Shown piece by piece: positions 24,916 to 36,756 of a stretch of DNA of 64,000 bases. The notes beneath the pieces are model-generated. The model did no database searches and had not been told where the DNA came from. It was given only the letters and a program-made list of their open reading frames with translations. The DNA comes from Pilaira anomala (Eukaryota; Mucoromycota; Mucoromycetes; Mucorales; Mucoraceae), in the NCBI GenBank assembly GCA_025716855.1, contig JAIXMQ010000004.1, positions 248,001 through 312,000 of the forward strand, in the 5' to 3' direction. The number at the start of each line of letters is the position of its first letter. The first letter of the stretch is position 1. The position numbers were made by a program, and so were the translations under genes.

Positions 24916-25077
24916 GTTCCTCAAATATTTTTACTTTTATTCTTTTTTCTTTTTTTATTTTTAAACTTTAATCTTGAACTTTATCTACTATTTTTTTTTT
25001 TTTTTTTTGACATATTTGATACATATATTCCCTTTACATAACATCTAAAAGAAGAAGAAAAAAAAAAAACGAGCAAA
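24363..25077. other. Intergenic region, possible short gene remnant
   Basis: An ATG at 24430 opens 52 codons (MTDSVLVKRALL). A second protein-like frame (HWQQGQSKVYPEVEKP) ends near 24688. I could not join them in phase by a GT-AG intron, so I treat this as a possible remnant only. A long A run followed by TA repeats lies at 24882-24915. The end is the promoter of the transporter gene. Confidence 0.25.
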
Positions 25078-26476
25078 ATGTCAATGGAAATGACAGATTT
25101 AGACAAGAAAGGGTCCGACTTTCGTGAAGGACCCGTTACATTTGATGCTTATAGCGGTAAGAATAGAAAAATCCCGCTAAAAAAAAAAATAATAATTTAC
25201 TTATGTATACAAATGTACCATTATAGAAGCAGAAGTGGAATATTCCGAAGAAGGATTGATTGATGTGAATCGAGAGCACGCAGGATCATCATTTATTGCG
25301 TACTTTAACGTAGTTTGTGTTGTAGCAGGTACAGGTACACTTGGTTTACCTTATGCGCTTCGATTAGGTGGATGGATTGGACTCTTTATTCTTGCATTAT
25401 CATGGACCATGTCAGTTTATACCGGTATCTTATTGGTTCGTTGTTTATATGCGAATGGTAAAAGAAGGTTAACCTCATATAAAGAAATCGCTACTTCATG
25501 TTTTGGTTCAATCGGTGGTTGGATTACTTTCTTTTTAAATGCTTGGATTTTACTTGGTGCTCCCATCTTATATATGGTTTTATCTGGTTCAAATTTAACA
25601 GAATTAACAAAGGGTACAGCTGGTGATATTGGTACACTTTATTGGAGTATCGTATCTTGTGTAATTATCGCTATTCCTTTCATCTTGGTCAAATCAATGA
25701 AGGAAGTGGCTTGGATGAGTGCTTTAGGTGCTATTGCAACTTTGGTAGTCGTCATCATTGTATTGGTCATTGCAATTATGGATAAAAACTATCTTCCTCC
25801 TGCTCATCATGATTCTGTTATTTGGGATCAATTTCCTATTGCTCTTAGTACAATTTCTTTCAGTTTTGGTGGTAACGCAGTTTATCCTCATGTAGAGGCA
25901 TCTATGAAGAAACCTAAGGAATGGCCTAAAGTAGTTGCAGCTGGTTTGAGTACTTGTGCATTTTTATATTTCCTCTCGGCCGTACCTGGTTACTTGGTTT
26001 ATGGTGATCAAGTCAAATCTCCTGTATATGATTCTATCAGTGATGGTGTACCCAAGATTATTGCAATTGTTGTCATGACATTCCATGTGCTCTCTGCTTC
26101 ACCTATCTTGCTTACTTCTTTTGCTTTAGATGTTGAAGAAATGTTGAATGTGACAGTTGAAAGATTTGGTAAAGTCAAGGAATTCTTGATTCGTGCTACT
26201 TTGAGAATTTTAATTGTTGTATTTGTGGGTGTTATTGGAGCCAGTATTCCTCACTTCGATGACTTGATGGCTTTAATTGGTTCTTTCGCAAACTGTGGAT
26301 TAATCTTTATTTTCCCTATTTTATTCTATTTCAAGTTGACTGGATTCCGTAATAAGCCTTATTATGAAATCGCCTGGTGTCTTTTAACTATCTTGCTTGG
26401 TATTGTTGGTCTTATCTTTGGTACAATCTCTGCTATTCAAGCACTTATTCGTGATTTCAAAGCGGATGCTGCATAA
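25078..26476 (+). CDS. Amino acid transporter, AAAP family (AVT/SLC36-like)
   Basis: Two exons, 25078-25156 and 25227-26476, give 442 residues. After a short charged N-terminus comes the family signature GSSFIAYFNVVCVVAGTGTLGLPYALRLGG in the first membrane helix. About eleven hydrophobic segments follow. FSFGGNAVYPHVEASMKKP near residue 235 is typical of fungal AAAP members. Members move neutral amino acids with protons across the vacuolar or plasma membrane; the vacuole is the likelier site by analogy with AVT proteins. Substrate not predictable. The intron is 70 nt. Confidence 0.92.
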
Positions 26477-26592
26477 ATATTTTTTGTTTTTTCGAATACC
26501 AAAATCATGTAAATATATTATTACGTTGTAAATAAGTTTTTTTTTTTATTCTTTATTCTTTTTTATTTGTTTTGTAAAAATAAGTCTTTTTA

Positions 26593-27988
26593 TTACCAGA
26601 GGAAACGTAAATCAATTCCTTCTTTTGTTGTTTTGTTTTTATTTGCATCATCCGTGATATAAGCACTTAAAGCTCTTCGCCAATGAATTGTATTCTTTTC
26701 ACTATCTCCAAATAAATATGCTTTTCCATCTAATCCTTCATCCGTCTCAAGTCGAACGGGTTCGGTTAAAACGGCTGCGCTGCGGTCGAATTGTAATAAG
26801 ATACCTGTCTTTCTTGCAATACCGACATTTTCACAATCTTCTACTGAAGGTTTACTAACTGCTTGTAGTGGAATCAAGGGAATAATACTTATAGGTTCTT
26901 TTGTTTCCTATACATGTGTATCATTGTTTTTTTTAAATAAATTGATAGCATATTCATGTGTTTGATTTATATTACCTTGTATGTGAAATCATGTAATATT
27001 AATTGATTTTCTTCCATAGTCACCCAATATCGTTTCCATGTCTGTTTCGAGCAAAAAAAAAAAGACAAGTGTCAGTTATTTTTTGTTAAACTATATTTTG
27101 AATACGCTATTTTTTTATATATCTTTTTTACTTTACAGGATGAGCCATGCCTCTTGTATACAAAGTCAAGAAATCGCCATTAGCACAATGATTTTGAGAA
27201 ATAGCCAACTCCCTTGGATCCGAAACAATATCTTCCTCACTACTCTGATAAGAAGCAGCTGAATACTGATTGGTGGTATAAGACCAAGGAAATCGATGTA
27301 CGACAGCAGGTAACACTTCCTCTACTTTAATGTCAATCAAGAGTTCAATATTTAACCAACGGTTGCATGATTTATCGATAGGTTTTGTAAGTCTAAATCG
27401 CGAGACGCCTTGATCCAATATATCGAGTTTGTTCTCAAAATTGAGACAGGTAAATCCTGCAACTGGTAAAGGATCTTGTTCGATTATCAGTGGCTGCTTT
27501 TGAGGTATGGGTTGGATTGGCCAGATGCCAATTTTGGCAAGGCCTTCGCGGATGACGGTGTTGGTGTGGCGTGCGGCAACAATAAAGTTTAAAGAGAATG
27601 GTTCTTCCACTTCGCTATAAATTTTTTTTTTTTTTTTAGTTAGTGCATGTGTCAGTGTGTGTGTATGGATTGACAGATACTTACAAGACAAGAGCTTCTT
27701 CTTGTGGTCTATCTGCACTCACGTTCCTTTCAACTTTACGTAGTACACCACGTTTTGTTTCCAAGGTGACATTATTAAGTTGAATATGTAACTCGTAATC
27801 ACAATCTAAATTTTTTTTTTTTAAAAAAAACAAGTTATTAACAAGTATATATGTAATGTATGTTAAAAGTACCTCGAGTAGAAGCTAAATTAATGATTTG
27901 CATCACTACAGAAAAAAAAAAATAGTAAGTAATTGTTGCATTTAAGGATGAAAGAGAGAGGAGGGCGAGAGAGAGAGGGGGGGGGGTC

Positions 27989-28041
<53 letters not shown>

Positions 28042-28947
28042 TCTGCAATACATAATTCTTTTTGGTTTCACAAAAGTTTTTTTATTGACATTGATGATTG
28101 ATTTTTTATCTGCATTACTCATAGTAGGGGATTTTTTCTGCTCCAATTGATTTCTACCAAGAAAGAAAAAAGTTGAATGAGATATATACACATTGATTTT
28201 AAAACATTGTTATTACCTTAGGAAAGCAAAATGATCAGAATCGGTCCCATAAATCAATTCTTTTGAAATTTCATCTTGTTGTTTAGAACTCGAGAAATTC
28301 GTAGATAAAGTAGAATTAGAAATAGAAAGTACTTGCGGAATAATATGATTAAATCGAATCGAATTTTTTGAGATTGTTGCTGCTGCTGCTGCTGCTGCTG
28401 TTGCTGCTGCTGGCACCTGAGAAGTAGAAATAGAAACATCAATAGAAGAAGGGGTAGGTAAGATTCTTTGGATAGGTAAACCTAACCAAGTGGCAGCTCT
28501 TTTGAGTTGAGTTGTCTTTTTGTTCAGGGCCTGGAAGAGTTCAAGGCTACTCGAAAAAGGTTTTGAGGGTAAAGGAGGTAATGGACGATCTAATGCTACT
28601 ATATTTGGACAAGTTTGACTCTTTTTGGAGAGTTGCAGTGATGATGATAACAGTGTGGATTCCGATATCACTTTTTTGAAAAAGGTAGATTTTAAGTAAG
28701 CGTATCTTGTTTGTTTGGGTGAGGTGAGTTGGATTCTCTCGAGTTGTAATGATGGTTCCTTGACTGGCTCCTTTAGTGGTTCTTCTAGTTCCTTTACTGG
28801 TTCTAGGTCCTTTACTAAATCCTTTGATAGTTTAGGAGATAAAGGCTTTTGAGTAAAGGGACTAATTCGTGTAACGTAACGTTGTGGTTTTAATCGCTTT
28901 AATGTATCTGCCCATCGATTTGTTTCTTGCGTGTTTGTACTAAACAT
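26593..28947 (-). CDS. Anillin-homology and PH domain protein
   Basis: Seven exons, 28947-28217, 28153-28041, 27905-27873, 27805-27685, 27614-27137, 27041-26976 and 26907-26593, give 618 residues. The first 250 residues are basic, Ser/Pro-rich and disordered, with a polyalanine run from GCA-type repeats. The anillin-homology core spans about residues 295-490 (INLAST, then ELHIQLNNVTLETKRGVLRK). A C-terminal PH domain follows: GDFLTLYTRG, then WKRYWVTMEENQLILHDF and IHWRRALSAY. Anillins scaffold septins, Rho and actomyosin at division sites; fungal relatives are Mid1/Mid2 and Bud4. The second intron contains about 49 consecutive T on the plus strand. The assignment is by domain order and motif, not alignment. 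Confidence 0.8.
27990..28038. repeat. Long homopolymer T tract inside an intron
   Basis: About 49 T in a row (A on the coding strand) directly follow the GT of intron 2 of the anillin-like gene, next to a (GA)n and G-run stretch at 27954-27986. A run of this length is prone to slippage, and its exact length may be an assembly estimate. Confidence 0.85.
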
Positions 28948-28983
28948 TTTGGTTTGAAAAAAAAAAAAACGTAAACGAAAGAT

Positions 28984-29021
<38 letters not shown>

Positions 29022-29655
29022 TTCTTTTTTAGATAACAGGGAATTTTTTGTTGCTGTGTTTTTAATTTCCTCTTTTCTCTCCCAAAGGTATTATAATTGA
29101 AAATAACAGTAATGAAAGAGGTATTCTCCGAACTTGTAACATTCTTTACCAAGAAATATTTTACTAAAGTACCATATCGTATATCTTTCTCTCAAATGTA
29201 AAAATATAAATAGAACGAGGTTGTTCTTGTGTTTGTAGGACCTGATACACCTAAGGAGAGAGAGAGAGAGAGAGGGGGAAGAGTAAAGTAAACAAAGGAG
29301 TGTGTGTGTGTGTCACTTTTCGTGCTACTTTATGTATCATACTATTTTGTAAATAAAGAGTAAATCTTAGATGATCTGCATGTACGATCACAGACACACA
29401 TAAACATGTACACAAAAACTGTAAAGCGCGCGCGCCAAAAAAAAAAAAAAAAAATAAAGTTATATTTGAGAAATTTTTATTTTTTTGTAAATGTCCTTTT
29501 TTTTTTTTGAATGAAAAAAAAAAGAAAGAAAAAAAAAAAAGGGAAATAAATATGTAAAAAAGATATAGGAGAAAGAAAAGAGAGATGAAATATATGTGAA
29601 AAAGATGAATTTTATAATAATAGTTAGTATAGGTTGGATGTTTTTTTTTTTTAGT
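28948..29655. other. Intergenic region with GA microsatellites
   Basis: It contains a (GA)n microsatellite at about 28983-29018 and a shorter one near 29256-29274, and GT repeats near 29301. No gene supported. It includes the promoter of the anillin-like gene and the 3' end of the GH16 gene. Confidence 0.5.
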
Positions 29656-30893
29656 TTAGACAATGTTATTAGTTGTACTATCACATTCAATCTTAACGTT
29701 TTTAACGTATGCCTTGACGTCTTTATTGTCACGGGCTTTCCACTATAGAGAAATAAAGATTAGATCGAGTATATACATAGGTTATATTGATGAAAGAAGT
29801 ATTCACTTACATCGATAGGACCTCTGGCCCATTGAGCAGTTCCACTCACACCACTACCATCCCAAAGACCAATTTGAACCCGACTAAGAGATGAAACATT
29901 AATTTTTATATCTACCACATAACTGTTTATAAACAAACTTACGCAGGAGCAGAAGGATAAGCTTCGCCAGTTTCTTGTCGTGTTGTGGTACGAATTTCGA
30001 CACCATCGATATACCAAATAATACGTTTAGGAGACCTTTTTAAAAAGTTAGTTCAATCTAGATAGATACAAATTTTATATATATATATATATATAAAACA
30101 TTTACCAATCAATTGTATAAGTATAGAATTTTTCCCAAGTAGGATTTGATGGAGGATCAGTGACTCTACCGTTTACACCATAAACGATTTTTTTCCCCCA
30201 AAAGTAATTGCTCCTGTTTATTTTTATATGTATAAATATGGGTTAAATAAAAGACAAGAACGAGTAAAAAGAGAGGGAGAGAGAGAAAAACTTACGTGAT
30301 AGGTTTCTCACCACCGGCTAAAAATTCAAAATCGATTTCATCACCATTGTCAGCAATTAAGATGACAGCAGTGACAGCACCAGGTACATCAGCGGATTTT
30401 ACCGTAGCACTGAATTTACCGTATTGCATATAAGTAGTAGCGTTGAAAGTGAAACCTGCTCCTACCTCTTTATTGTAAGGTACTATATATATATATGAAA
30501 AAAAAAAAAAATTAATGATTTGAAAGAGACAGGATATGATTTTTTTTTTGTTTTACAATTATCAGCGGTGACATTATCATATAAACGAACATAATTAGCA
30601 GGAGGAGTAATTCTCATGACCAAACCATCCTCTGTAAAATCATAGTTCTTATTGGTTACACCACGTTCAAGGGTCCAACCTTGAAGTGAATTAGTAAAGG
30701 TTGTATCACTATTTGAACAAGAATCAAATTTTGCGGGGCTCTCTAAGTTTGCGGGACTCTCCAAGTTTGCAGGACTCTCCAAGTTTGCAGGACTCTTTAA
30801 GTTTGCAGGACTCTCCAAGTTATATGCCGGGCTAGCTCGTACAAGTAAAGAAAACAAGGTGATTAAACCAAGCGAAGTGAAAGGAACCAACAT
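29656..30893 (-). CDS. Glycoside hydrolase family 16, CRH-like cell-wall transglycosylase
   Basis: Six exons, 30893-30557, 30482-30296, 30213-30106, 30035-29943, 29883-29811 and 29742-29656, give 294 residues. A signal peptide (MLVPFTSLGLITLFSLLVRA) is followed by five or six tandem copies of a six-residue unit (SPANLE/K) at about residues 28-58. The GH16 domain carries the catalytic motif DEIDFEFLAG, in which the two Glu are nucleophile and acid/base. FWGKKIVYGVNGR, WSPKRIIWYIDG and GLWDGSG are typical of fungal CRH enzymes, which link chitin to glucan or remodel it in the wall. There is no obvious GPI signal, so it is likely secreted. I prefer the start at 30893 over an in-frame ATG at 30923. 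Confidence 0.9.
30723..30824. repeat. In-frame 18-bp tandem repeats in the GH16 gene
   Basis: An 18-base unit (TTTGCGGGGCTCTCTAAG-like on the plus strand) repeats five to six times and encodes SPANLE-type hexapeptides just after the signal peptide. The copies differ by only a few bases, so expansion is recent. Confidence 0.8.
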
Positions 30894-31360
30894 TTTTATA
30901 TATATAAAGAGAGAATAATACAAATAAATAAATATATATATATATATACCAAAAAAAAAAAAAAAAAAAGAGAATGGATAAGGATTGCCTTCTTTTTATA
31001 TATAATTTTTTTTGGGGGGTATATACCTCTCTTGGGGAGTGTTTATTATTAAACAAAATTTTCATATTCAAGGAACAAAGGAAAACAAGCTTATACCCCC
31101 TCACATACCCCCTTTCTTTTATGTACAGAGACATTACACTCACAATAAATTAACCCTAACTCGAAAGAAAGAAAGAAAAAAAGAGCTCCTTATTACAATT
31201 TTACGAAACAAAATCACACATATTTTCGAATAAAAATAATAACAAAAAAAAAAAAAAGATCTATTTTGGCAAAAAAAAAAAAAAAAAAAGTTCTGGATTA
31301 TTTAATTTAATATATATTTTTTTTTAATATGCACATATTCTATTATAAATTATATATAAT

Positions 31361-31641
31361 TTATTCAGAAGCTTCTTCAATAGCCCAGTAGCTACCGGCA
31401 ATAGGGATCTTGCTCAAGATGTCTTTCTTGATCAAAGGGATGTCAGAACCTAAGAGAAGGACAGCAGAACCAGCAGCGAAACCCCAGGTGGCGAGGTTAG
31501 GAGCACTATAATAGAAAAATTGATATTTAGAGCTTTTTTTTTCTCGGTGGAGTTTTTTTTATTTGAAACTTACACTTTAACAAACTTCTCGGGTGAGATG
31601 AAGGAAAAGTGAGGAGAGGAAACGATTCTAGCAATAGGCAT
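31361..31641 (-). CDS. QCR10: Ubiquinol-cytochrome c reductase subunit 10
   Basis: Two exons, 31641-31574 and 31505-31361, give 70 residues, near the size of yeast Qcr10. The core VAPNLATWGFAAGSAVLLLG matches the family's YAPNLMLWGGA-type start of a single membrane helix. KKDILSKIPIAGSYW corresponds to the conserved KKIPLLG end. It is a small, non-catalytic subunit of respiratory complex III in the inner mitochondrial membrane. C-rich, biased codons fit a highly expressed gene. The gene is too short in each exon to stand out as an ORF. Intron 68 nt. Confidence 0.85.
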
Positions 31642-31873
31642 CTTTAATGTTTAAAAAATATAAGGGTTTAAAGAAAAAAAAAAAGAAAAAAAAAAAACAC
31701 AAAAATTTAGGCCCAGGGCAAAAAAAAAAAAAAAAAAAAAAAAAAGATTTCCCATTAATCGTTGTACACCGGACTTAATAGGTTTATCCAAAATTAGTTT
31801 AAAACAACACTTTGAAAGAAAAAGAGTAGGGTGACGTCGATGTATATATATATAATTATATATATATATAATT
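31642..31873. other. Short intergenic region with A run and TA repeats
   Basis: It contains about 27 A near 31720-31745 and TA repeats at 31842-31870. It is presumed to be the QCR10 promoter and the 3' end of the RhoGAP gene. Confidence 0.4.
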
Positions 31874-33165
31874 TTATTTTTTCAATTTGTCATGTCCAGT
31901 TGTTTCAATGACAGATTTATTTAATTGAACAATTTGTAATGGATCATTGGGACCATACTTTGATCTTCTTGAAGGCATTGTTTTTGCTCTTTTGATACTA
32001 TGTTCTTTATTTGAAGATAAATCGACAGATAAAGGCCTTGAATGTTGTTGTTGAGGACTGGTAGTTGTAGTTGAAAATACAGAATCGGTATCAGCAGTGA
32101 CAGAGGAGATATAAGAATCATTTGCAGGAGCCGATAAATCTAGAGTCTTTTGATCTTTTGCAGCAGGCAATACAGGGAAACGAGAAGAATGAGGCATTTT
32201 GAAACAATGTTGATGTTCTACCAAGAATTGAACTACCTTTTGAGAAGTCTTGTATTGAGCTGGGTTCAATGCGTGATCAGGGTCAAGTAAGATACCTGGT
32301 GTAAAGACAGAGGCTAGATTAAAAGTATCCATTTTAGTGATATGTACATTTTGTGAAAAAAATGATAATAAATCGAGTAAATAAAATAAAAGATATTGAT
32401 GTGATTCTGGTAATTGATCAATTAAAGATTGAAACTGTTGCACTTTCTCAGGTTCAGAAGATGTACTGGAAAGTATGACGTTACGAAAAGGTTGATAGAG
32501 TCTATGAACAATAACCGGTTCTGGTAGGTAATTTAGAAACCTTCTCAACACATTGGCTGCGTCATGAATTGAATATCCTTTCCAATCCAATTGTCTACCA
32601 TAATCTGGTGGTGAATTAAATATTTGTTGTAATTGTCCAATACGTTTCGCACTGTGTTTAATAATAAATTGTAAATAAAATACTTTTTATTGTAATAATC
32701 ATTTTCGATTTACCTGCCGCTCATGCGAAATACTCCTTCGGTATAAAGACCTTTTATATATATATATATTTATAAAAAAAAAGCTTTTTATTATATAGGT
32801 ATTAAAAAGAAAAAAAAAAAAAAGTTCCTTTTTTTTTTTATTATTATTTATATATACCTTGATCTTTAAGAAATGAACCACATTTTGCTACAATGACAGG
32901 AATAAAACCACAATACTGAACATCATTATCAACATAGGCAATAGCTGCTCTAGCACATCTTAAACTATCTTGTAATGGCACTCCAAATATTTGATCTGAT
33001 TTAGAAAGTGAGTTAAAAAAATACGTTTTTTTTTTTTTTAGAATAAAGTAAATTGTTTTTTTTTTATATACCTTGTTTTTGTGAGACGGGTTTACTGATC
33101 GGATTATTTGTTACTTTTTTCCACCAACTTTTTATTAATGTATCTTTATTGGAATCTACATCCAT
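31874..33165 (-). CDS. RhoGAP domain protein
   Basis: Four exons, 33165-33072, 32995-32858, 32750-32714 and 32651-31874, give 348 residues. The RhoGAP domain occupies about residues 34-220: FGVPLQDSL at the start, then GLYTEGVFRMSGSA with the arginine finger near residue 86, NVLRRFLNYLPEPVI, and NLASVFTPGIL. It accelerates GTP hydrolysis on Rho/Rac/Cdc42 GTPases. The C-terminal third is Ser/Thr-rich and disordered, with no second domain. There are no BAR, SH3 or lipid-binding domains, so targeting is unknown. The small third exon (37 nt) carries the arginine finger. Confidence 0.92.
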
Positions 33166-33230
33166 TATACATTGAGAGAAATAATAATAATAATAATAAA
33201 AAAAAAAAGGGTAAGAGAGAGAGAGAAAGG

Positions 33231-33264
<34 letters not shown>

Positions 33265-33415
33265 TAAAAAAATACAGTGCTTTCCTCTCTCTCGTTTTGG
33301 TGGTACATTTCTTGAAAATAAAATGGAGCATTCAACCAATTAAATTCGCACTTAATTTGGAACACTAAAAGTTCTTTTTCATCTAATTTACACACTAATG
33401 TACGAGCATCATATT

Positions 33416-33788
33416 TTAGTAGTATACGAAATCATGACTTGTTGATCCGATACTTCGAGAAAAAGATTCCATATACTGTTGATGGGATTGGGAGAGGAGA
33501 GGAGTTTCGGTGATTGTGTCTTCCGTAACTTTGATTGTTATATTGCGGTAACAATCGTTTTTGTTTTCGGCTCCCTAAGTCAATAAATAAACACACTGTT
33601 TAATTTATTATTAAATTCATTCTTACCTTTCTCATTGTGTACATAATAATAAGGAAATATATTTTTATTTTTTGGGGACCTTGACCAACGTTAATACATA
33701 GCTTAGGAGATTTAAACGTATCATTTTCTTCACATACACACACACAAGTTTTAATAATAGAATCTCCTCTGCCGAGTTTTTGGCTTTT
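33416..33788 (-). CDS. Possible small spliced gene, incomplete at the 5' end
   Basis: A 53-codon exon (33574-33416) ends in SHDFVYY and stop, and follows a good acceptor (TTGACTTAG). Upstream, an intron of 52 nt (GTAAGA donor at 33626) joins it in phase to an open frame running back to 33788. That frame has a Cys-rich part (TCVCVCEEN), a short hydrophobic stretch (YFLIIMY) and then MRK. The C-terminal part (TETPLLSQSHQQYMESFSRS) looks like a cytoplasmic tail. No family recognised. No clear first exon; a start at the ATG of 33635 would give 55 residues only. Confidence 0.35.
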
Positions 33789-34971
33789 TCACGGAATATA
33801 GACTAATACTATATACCATATGGTTTTGTGTTGCTCTCTTATAATTTAAGAGGGGTTAGAGATCACCTTCTTAAGGTAATTAAACTAGATGGTATGTATA
33901 TCCAGTAAAAGTCTCAGAAATAGGACAAAGAAAGACAACATGGTATTTATCTCGGCAGCAACCTTCTCGGGGTTAACTCGGTAGGTTGCTTAGTTACCGT
34001 GAAATGAAATCTCTCTCTCACTCTCTCTCTCCCCACCAACGATAACGCGGAGGTTTGGAAATTACATAGAAAGGAGGTATTAAATGTTCAAAAAATATTG
34101 CGAATCACTTTTTTTTTTTTTTTTTTTTCATTTATCAATATAATATTTCATTTTATCGTACATAAGAAAAGACATGCAGAATTCATTGAAAAAAAAAAAA
34201 AGGGAAAGATAATGAAAAGTATAGATGGTAAGTGCTTATACATTCCAATATAAGCTTTTTTTATTGACAGTATAAATTTTATGATGAAAACTCCTTGAAT
34301 TATTTAATGAAGGTACGTGCACACACATAATTCCCTTTTAATCAGCCACACTTGTTCCCCCTTTTGATATATATATATATATTTTACTCACAATTCATTA
34401 TATTTATACACATACCTCTAGAAATAGTTTTCCTTTGTTTTATAATGAACCAAATAGTTGTATATAATATATATAAATAGTCAAAGTTGTCAGAATTTAT
34501 AAGGGGTCCTATTGTTACAGAGAACATAAAAATAAAATAGGAGATGTATATGTGATCGAGTTAATTATACAATTGTTTGTGTGTATTTGATGATTAAACT
34601 GAAATAATTCCCTTGATTAAAATGAAAAAACATGAATTATTAAACAATGTAAATGACATATTTTATGAATTATAGATATATCTACAGTGAAAAGATGTGT
34701 GCATGAACGATGCGTTTTTTTTTCTATACAAACAAATTTAGGGTTGTATATGTATCATGTCGTGTAACTAAAGAATCTTTCTGGCGTCATTTCTTCTCAT
34801 ATAAATATTTATTTTTCATAATTTAATTTACACATAGGTTGCTATACAAAAAAAAAAAGAAGGCATTCTTACATGTAACCCCTAATAAATAAATAAAATA
34901 TAATATGAGATAAATAAATATATATATATATATATTTACACTAAAAAACAATTAAATATAATATATATTTT
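33789..34971. other. AT-rich intergenic region
   Basis: It includes a CT-repeat near 34010-34033, several T and A runs and TA repeats near 34371 and 34918. No gene recognised on either strand. Confidence 0.4.
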
Positions 34972-36602
34972 TTACCTTCTATTTTCGTCTTCAATAGGAG
35001 TAACAGGATCAGCAAAAGGATCAAGATCTTCTTCTTCTTGTTGTTGTTGTTGATAATTTGACAGATTTAAATGATCAAAAGATTGTTCTAGAGCAGGAGC
35101 ATGATAAGTGATTCTGTTTGGAGGGGGAGGAGGAGGAGGAGGGGGTCTAAGTTGTTTTGGAGTAGGAGATTGGATATGATCATAATAAGAGATTTGAGCC
35201 TGTTGAGCTTGTTGTGCCTTTAACCAAGCAGCAGGTATTTCACCCACAAGCATCACATCGTACATATCCAATGCCTTTAAAAGCTCTTCATTTGTAGCCA
35301 AAAGTGTACCGATCCATTCTTCATTTTCAACCAATCTTGTGTACCTGACAATCTTCTTTTTAGATTCTTCACATCTATCTCGATAGTTTTGTAAACTCTT
35401 GTCATGTTGTAAATCTATCTCCCATCGCTCTTCAGATGTATTAATGAGTTTTAAGGCATTCACTAAGTTATTACAGTTTTGATTGGCTATGGCGATTTCT
35501 TCAATGATTCTGGGTTTAGCCTTTTCAAAATTAAATACACGTGTAGGTGAACCACTTGTTGTACTAGTACGAGCAGCAGAACTATGGCTACGTGGTTTGG
35601 TGATAGGTTTAGTTTTCAGAGCAGGTTCAGGTGTGGTCACAATGGGTTTGGGAGGTGGTAAAGAACGACGTTTTTCTAACTTTGTGGCGGTGGGGGAAGG
35701 AGAAGGAGGTGTGACAGGTGAATGAATAGTGCGGGATGAACTTGCTGGAGCTGTAGTAGCTGAAGTAGCTGAAGTAGGTGGAGATCGATTGACAGATTCT
35801 GTATTAATACTTGGACGAGCCTAAATAAATTTAGGTTGTTTAGTAACTTTTTTTTTAGCTCTCTTTGTTATATATATATATATATAAAACTTACACGACG
35901 TGATCCTCTTCCAATTTCATATAATTCTCCAATAGCTTTCATACCGGGTTCATTCTTGTATTTTACTGACCATGCGCCTAAAAGGGAAACAAGCTCTTTT
36001 TTTACTGCTGGATTCTCACCCTATTATAAATAGAAAGTAAATATTATAAAAGCCCTTTTTTTTTTTTTTTTTTTCTGTGTTTCATACCGGGGACGTAAGG
36101 ATCAGTTCAAATCTTTCCTTCATTTTTTCATTGGCAAGGAATTGTCCTTTACATGAATTATCAGAACAACAAAGATACTTAAACTAATACGTGTAAATAA
36201 TACAAAACTTACTGTGAAAATTTTGGTTACTGTTTTCCATTAATAACTTGAGAATCTATAGTAACGAAATATTAAAAAAAAAAAAAACCCCACTTCACGT
36301 CTAATAATAAGGATTTTAACTTACTTCCAATACTCTTAATTTTTGTTGAGTGCCAGAATGTTTAAGCTTCTTACGTACAGCTTCAACAGCTTCTCTGGCA
36401 CCCGTGTCTTGCATCTGAATTGATTCTGTCAATTGTTGTAAGAGATACCAATCCACTTCCTCGAGATTAGAAAGTCGTTCTTAAAAGAAAAATATATATA
36501 TTTAGAATAAAAAAAAAGTATATCAATGATTATTTCTTATTTTTTTTTACCGATATATAATGTCACTGAAGTCTTTTGAGTATCTTCTGCAAAGAACCCC
36601 AT
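34972..36602 (-). CDS. VHS and GAT domain protein, Lsb5-like endocytic adaptor
   Basis: Six exons, 36602-36551, 36479-36325, 36255-36213, 36146-36088, 36020-35895 and 35820-34972, give 427 residues. The VHS domain covers about residues 1-145 (EEVDWYLLQQLTESIQ, then REAVEAVRKKLKHSG, FLANEKMKERFELIL, LLGAWSVKYKNEPGM). A Ser/Pro-rich linker precedes a GAT-like three-helix region around residues 230-320 (NLVNALKLIN to LLATNEELLKALDMYD). A polyproline run and acidic tail end the protein. Such adaptors bind ubiquitin and cargo in endosomal sorting and actin patches. The intron at 36147-36212 contains an in-frame TAG, so read-through of it would truncate the protein; the 66-nt splice restores a perfect VHS motif. 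Confidence 0.82.
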
Positions 36603-36756
36603 ACTATTTTAAATAAAAAAAAGTTATAAAGAGAAGAAAAAGGTAGAAAAAATAAATAAAAAAAAGAAAAAATAAGGAAAAAAAAAAAAAAAAAAAAAAA
36701 GCCTTGAAAATGATGTCAATATAAAAAAAAAAAAAAAAATGTTACACACAGGTTTA

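Noticed and set aside
36147..36212. Premature stop in the Lsb5-like gene
   Set aside because: The TAG lies inside a 66-nt GT-AG intron whose removal restores the VHS domain in phase.
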